Below, piece after piece: positions 61,983-64,000 of a stretch of DNA of 64,000 bases (positions within the stretch are counted from its first letter, which is position 1; each line of letters opens with the position of its first letter). The DNA is taken from contig NW_002476178.1 in assembly GCF_000189635.1 (NCBI RefSeq), positions 434,001-498,000 on the forward strand, read 5' to 3'. The position numbers were made by a program, and so were the translations under genes. The notes under the pieces are model-generated. The model was not told where the DNA came from and ran no database searches. It saw only the letters and a list, made by a program, of their open reading frames with translations. This DNA is from Tetrahymena thermophila SB210 (Eukaryota; Ciliophora; Oligohymenophorea; Hymenostomatida; Tetrahymenidae).

Positions 61983-64000
61983 TCACACTATCTAGTCTCC
62001 TCCACCAGGACTAATAGTTTGGTTTTGCACATTCTTTTTTTGAGCAAAGTTATAGTCTTGAGCCTGCTCAATTTTAGGTAGATTCTTATTATCATTTTCT
62101 AGCTGTTGTAAAGTTTCTTCTGGTCTTTGGTTGAATATGTCTTACTCGCTAATGTCTAATGCATGAATTCTTGGGTTATTTTAAGGATCTTCTGATTTCA
62201 TACAAAATCTTCTGCCTAAATAGACTATGATTATTAAGGCTAAGAGTCCTGATATACATAGAAATATATAAAACCACATAACATTATCTTAATTAGCACT
62301 TTTTTGGGCAAGACTCTAAGGACTTCTACACACTGTAATTCCAGTATCAACATCAGCTACTTCTTAGTAACCCTCCTAACAGACACATGTTTAATCCTTT
62401 GACATTGTATAACCGTCTTCTGTTCTACAACTGATACAATTAGTTGCAAAATTAACACAATTCTTACATTGCTAAGAACATTTTTAAGCAATAGCCTATC
62501 CTGTATCAAAATAACCTTACATTGGTATGCACTAGTAATTACTAAAAATCCTAAACTATGAACTAGAGCAAGAAGTGCACTATTTTGAATTTAAACATTC
62601 AGCACAGCTTATGGGGCATGGCATACAATTACTTGACGATGGATCTTCAAAGAAGCCTGGTTTACAAACACAAGACAATTTATCATTACTTACTACTCTG
62701 TTTGCAGCAGTGTTACATACCTAACAACTGCTTAATGTACCAGATTATTATCTGACTTCGTAATAACCGTTTATACATTCACACTGCTATGTTACTATAT
62801 TAAGTGACCTATAGTCTGATTAGTTGCATCCTGTACATTAGTTAAAGGTTGAGCATATATAACAAGTGGGAGAACAAGGAACACATATCTTTATATTGCT
62901 ATTCTAAGGAGAAGCTATTTCATAATATCCTGAATCGCAAGCACATGTATTATCTATTTACATGAATCTCTTAGCACTTGCTAGGCAGGCTGTACATTAA
63001 TTAGGATTAGGTCCTCTGCATGTCAAACACTATTTGAATTTTTATTCAGTAGTTTTAATAAAAAAATAAAATAAATAAATAAGCAATTACTGTATAGTGG
63101 CAACTTTAACACTACTAAAGTCCTAACAAGCTGTAGTATCCACCCATGCAATCACATGTGCTTGTTTAAGAATTAAACTATCTCAAACTGTTTGCAGCAT
63201 CACACTAAGTGCATTAAGTCTTATTTTATAATTAAAATTCTCAACAAAAAATCTAAATATAAAATTGCATTTATTTACTTGTAATGATCCTATACAGTTT
63301 TTGCAAGAAAAGTGGCACGAAGCGCATTGAGAGGTATTATTGTCATAGTAACCATCATTGCAACCACATTTTCCTGAATCAAAGGTTCTAAAATCTGTTT
63401 ACCTACAAGTTAAACAAGAGTTGGGTCCAGAACCACTGCATGTAGCACAACCTTTTTTAAAAATAAATTTTATAATAATTTATTAAAAATAATTTACTAT
63501 AATGGCAAGGTAAGCACCTAGATTAAATAGGGTCATTATAGTATCCACTCATACAGTTGCATGTTCCTTATAAAGGGTTAAATTCTCTATAATTTTATGC
63601 ACTACTGCAACTAAGACAATTAGTATTTGAAGGACCGCTGCAAGTAAAACAAGTAGGATCACATTACTTACAAACTTTTTATCCACTATCATAGAAACCA
63701 CTTTAACAAGCGCATTACTTGGACTAAGAGTTGTATTATCTATATTATCCCGATAAGCAAGAAAGACAATCAAATTAGCTATCCTAAACACAACTTTAGC
63801 ATGAATAATGACAAGGTTAACAAGTAGATATACCTGCATCATAAGTACCTAATATGCATTAACACTATGTACCTTAGAGTACTCTCAAATCACCAACAGA
63901 ATCACATGAAGTGCATGAATTAGGTCCAAGACAAGTAAGACATCTAAAAAAATAAAAATATTTTTAAAAATTGAAATATATATTTGAGAATTACTAATAA
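61983..64000 (-). CDS. Paralogous giant Cys-rich surface protein (3' part)
   Basis: C-terminal part only; the 5' end lies beyond the window. It ends at TGA 61985-61983. The same layout as the preceding gene: Cys modules, then a transmembrane helix (NVMWFYIFLCISGLLALIII), an R-R stop-transfer, and a tail. The tails share ...QDIFN but differ otherwise: this one ends QNQTISPGGGDQIV. The helix is nearly identical to the other protein's (VMWFYIFLCIS...LA.III), showing recent common origin by tandem duplication. AT-rich introns occur near 63040-63090, 63230-63280 and 63455-63500. Short alternate-frame ORFs in this area are shadows. Confidence 0.85.

Overview
The window reads as nuclear DNA of an oligohymenophorean ciliate, most likely Tetrahymena or a close relative (macronuclear or macronucleus-destined). 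It is very AT-rich. Long frames full of TAA and TAG become convincing proteins when both are read as glutamine, and every gene model ends at TGA. Introns are about 41-130 nt, GT...AG and extremely AT-rich. That fits Tetrahymena better than Paramecium, whose introns are about 20-34 nt. No tRNA, rRNA, telomere repeat, CRISPR array or bacterial-type operon was seen. Exon models were worked out by hand from frame, splice sites and family similarity. Boundaries are checked for phase but not by RNA data.

Layout. 1-6.0 kb (+): a Q/N-rich unknown protein and a DMC1-like meiotic recombinase. 6.2-8.7 kb (-): an epsin with ENTH domain, clathrin box and polyglutamine. 9.7-12.1 kb (+): a DUF4485/CEP112-like coiled-coil protein. 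13.6-25.3 kb (all -): thioredoxin with WCRPC; a RING/TRAF-zinc-finger/DUSP protein ending in a CaaX-like tetrapeptide; a sphingosine-kinase-like lipid kinase; an LZTFL1 (BBS17) homologue; a SKP1-like protein; a coiled-coil protein. 25.6-35.0 kb (-): two large low-complexity genes, one of 1,837 residues in a single exon with an internally duplicated motif. 35.5-36.8 kb (-): a tandem universal-stress-protein. 37.3 kb (+): a small coiled-coil protein. 38.9-43.3 kb (-): coatomer epsilon, a small multi-pass membrane protein and a two-domain LBP/BPI lipid-binding protein. 45.7-47.8 kb (+): a multi-pass membrane protein. 48.4-64 kb (-): two tandem paralogues of giant cysteine-rich, single-pass surface proteins, the second running off the window end.

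The genes do not form one pathway. Themes that recur are membrane traffic (epsin, COPE), ubiquitin chemistry (RING-DUSP, SKP1-like), cilium/centrosome biology (LZTFL1, DUF4485) and cell-surface receptors. The observations I rate most worth following are the RING+TRAF+DUSP+CaaX architecture, the duplicated motif of the 1,837-residue protein, the tandem Cys-rich surface proteins and the compact LZTFL1 homologue.
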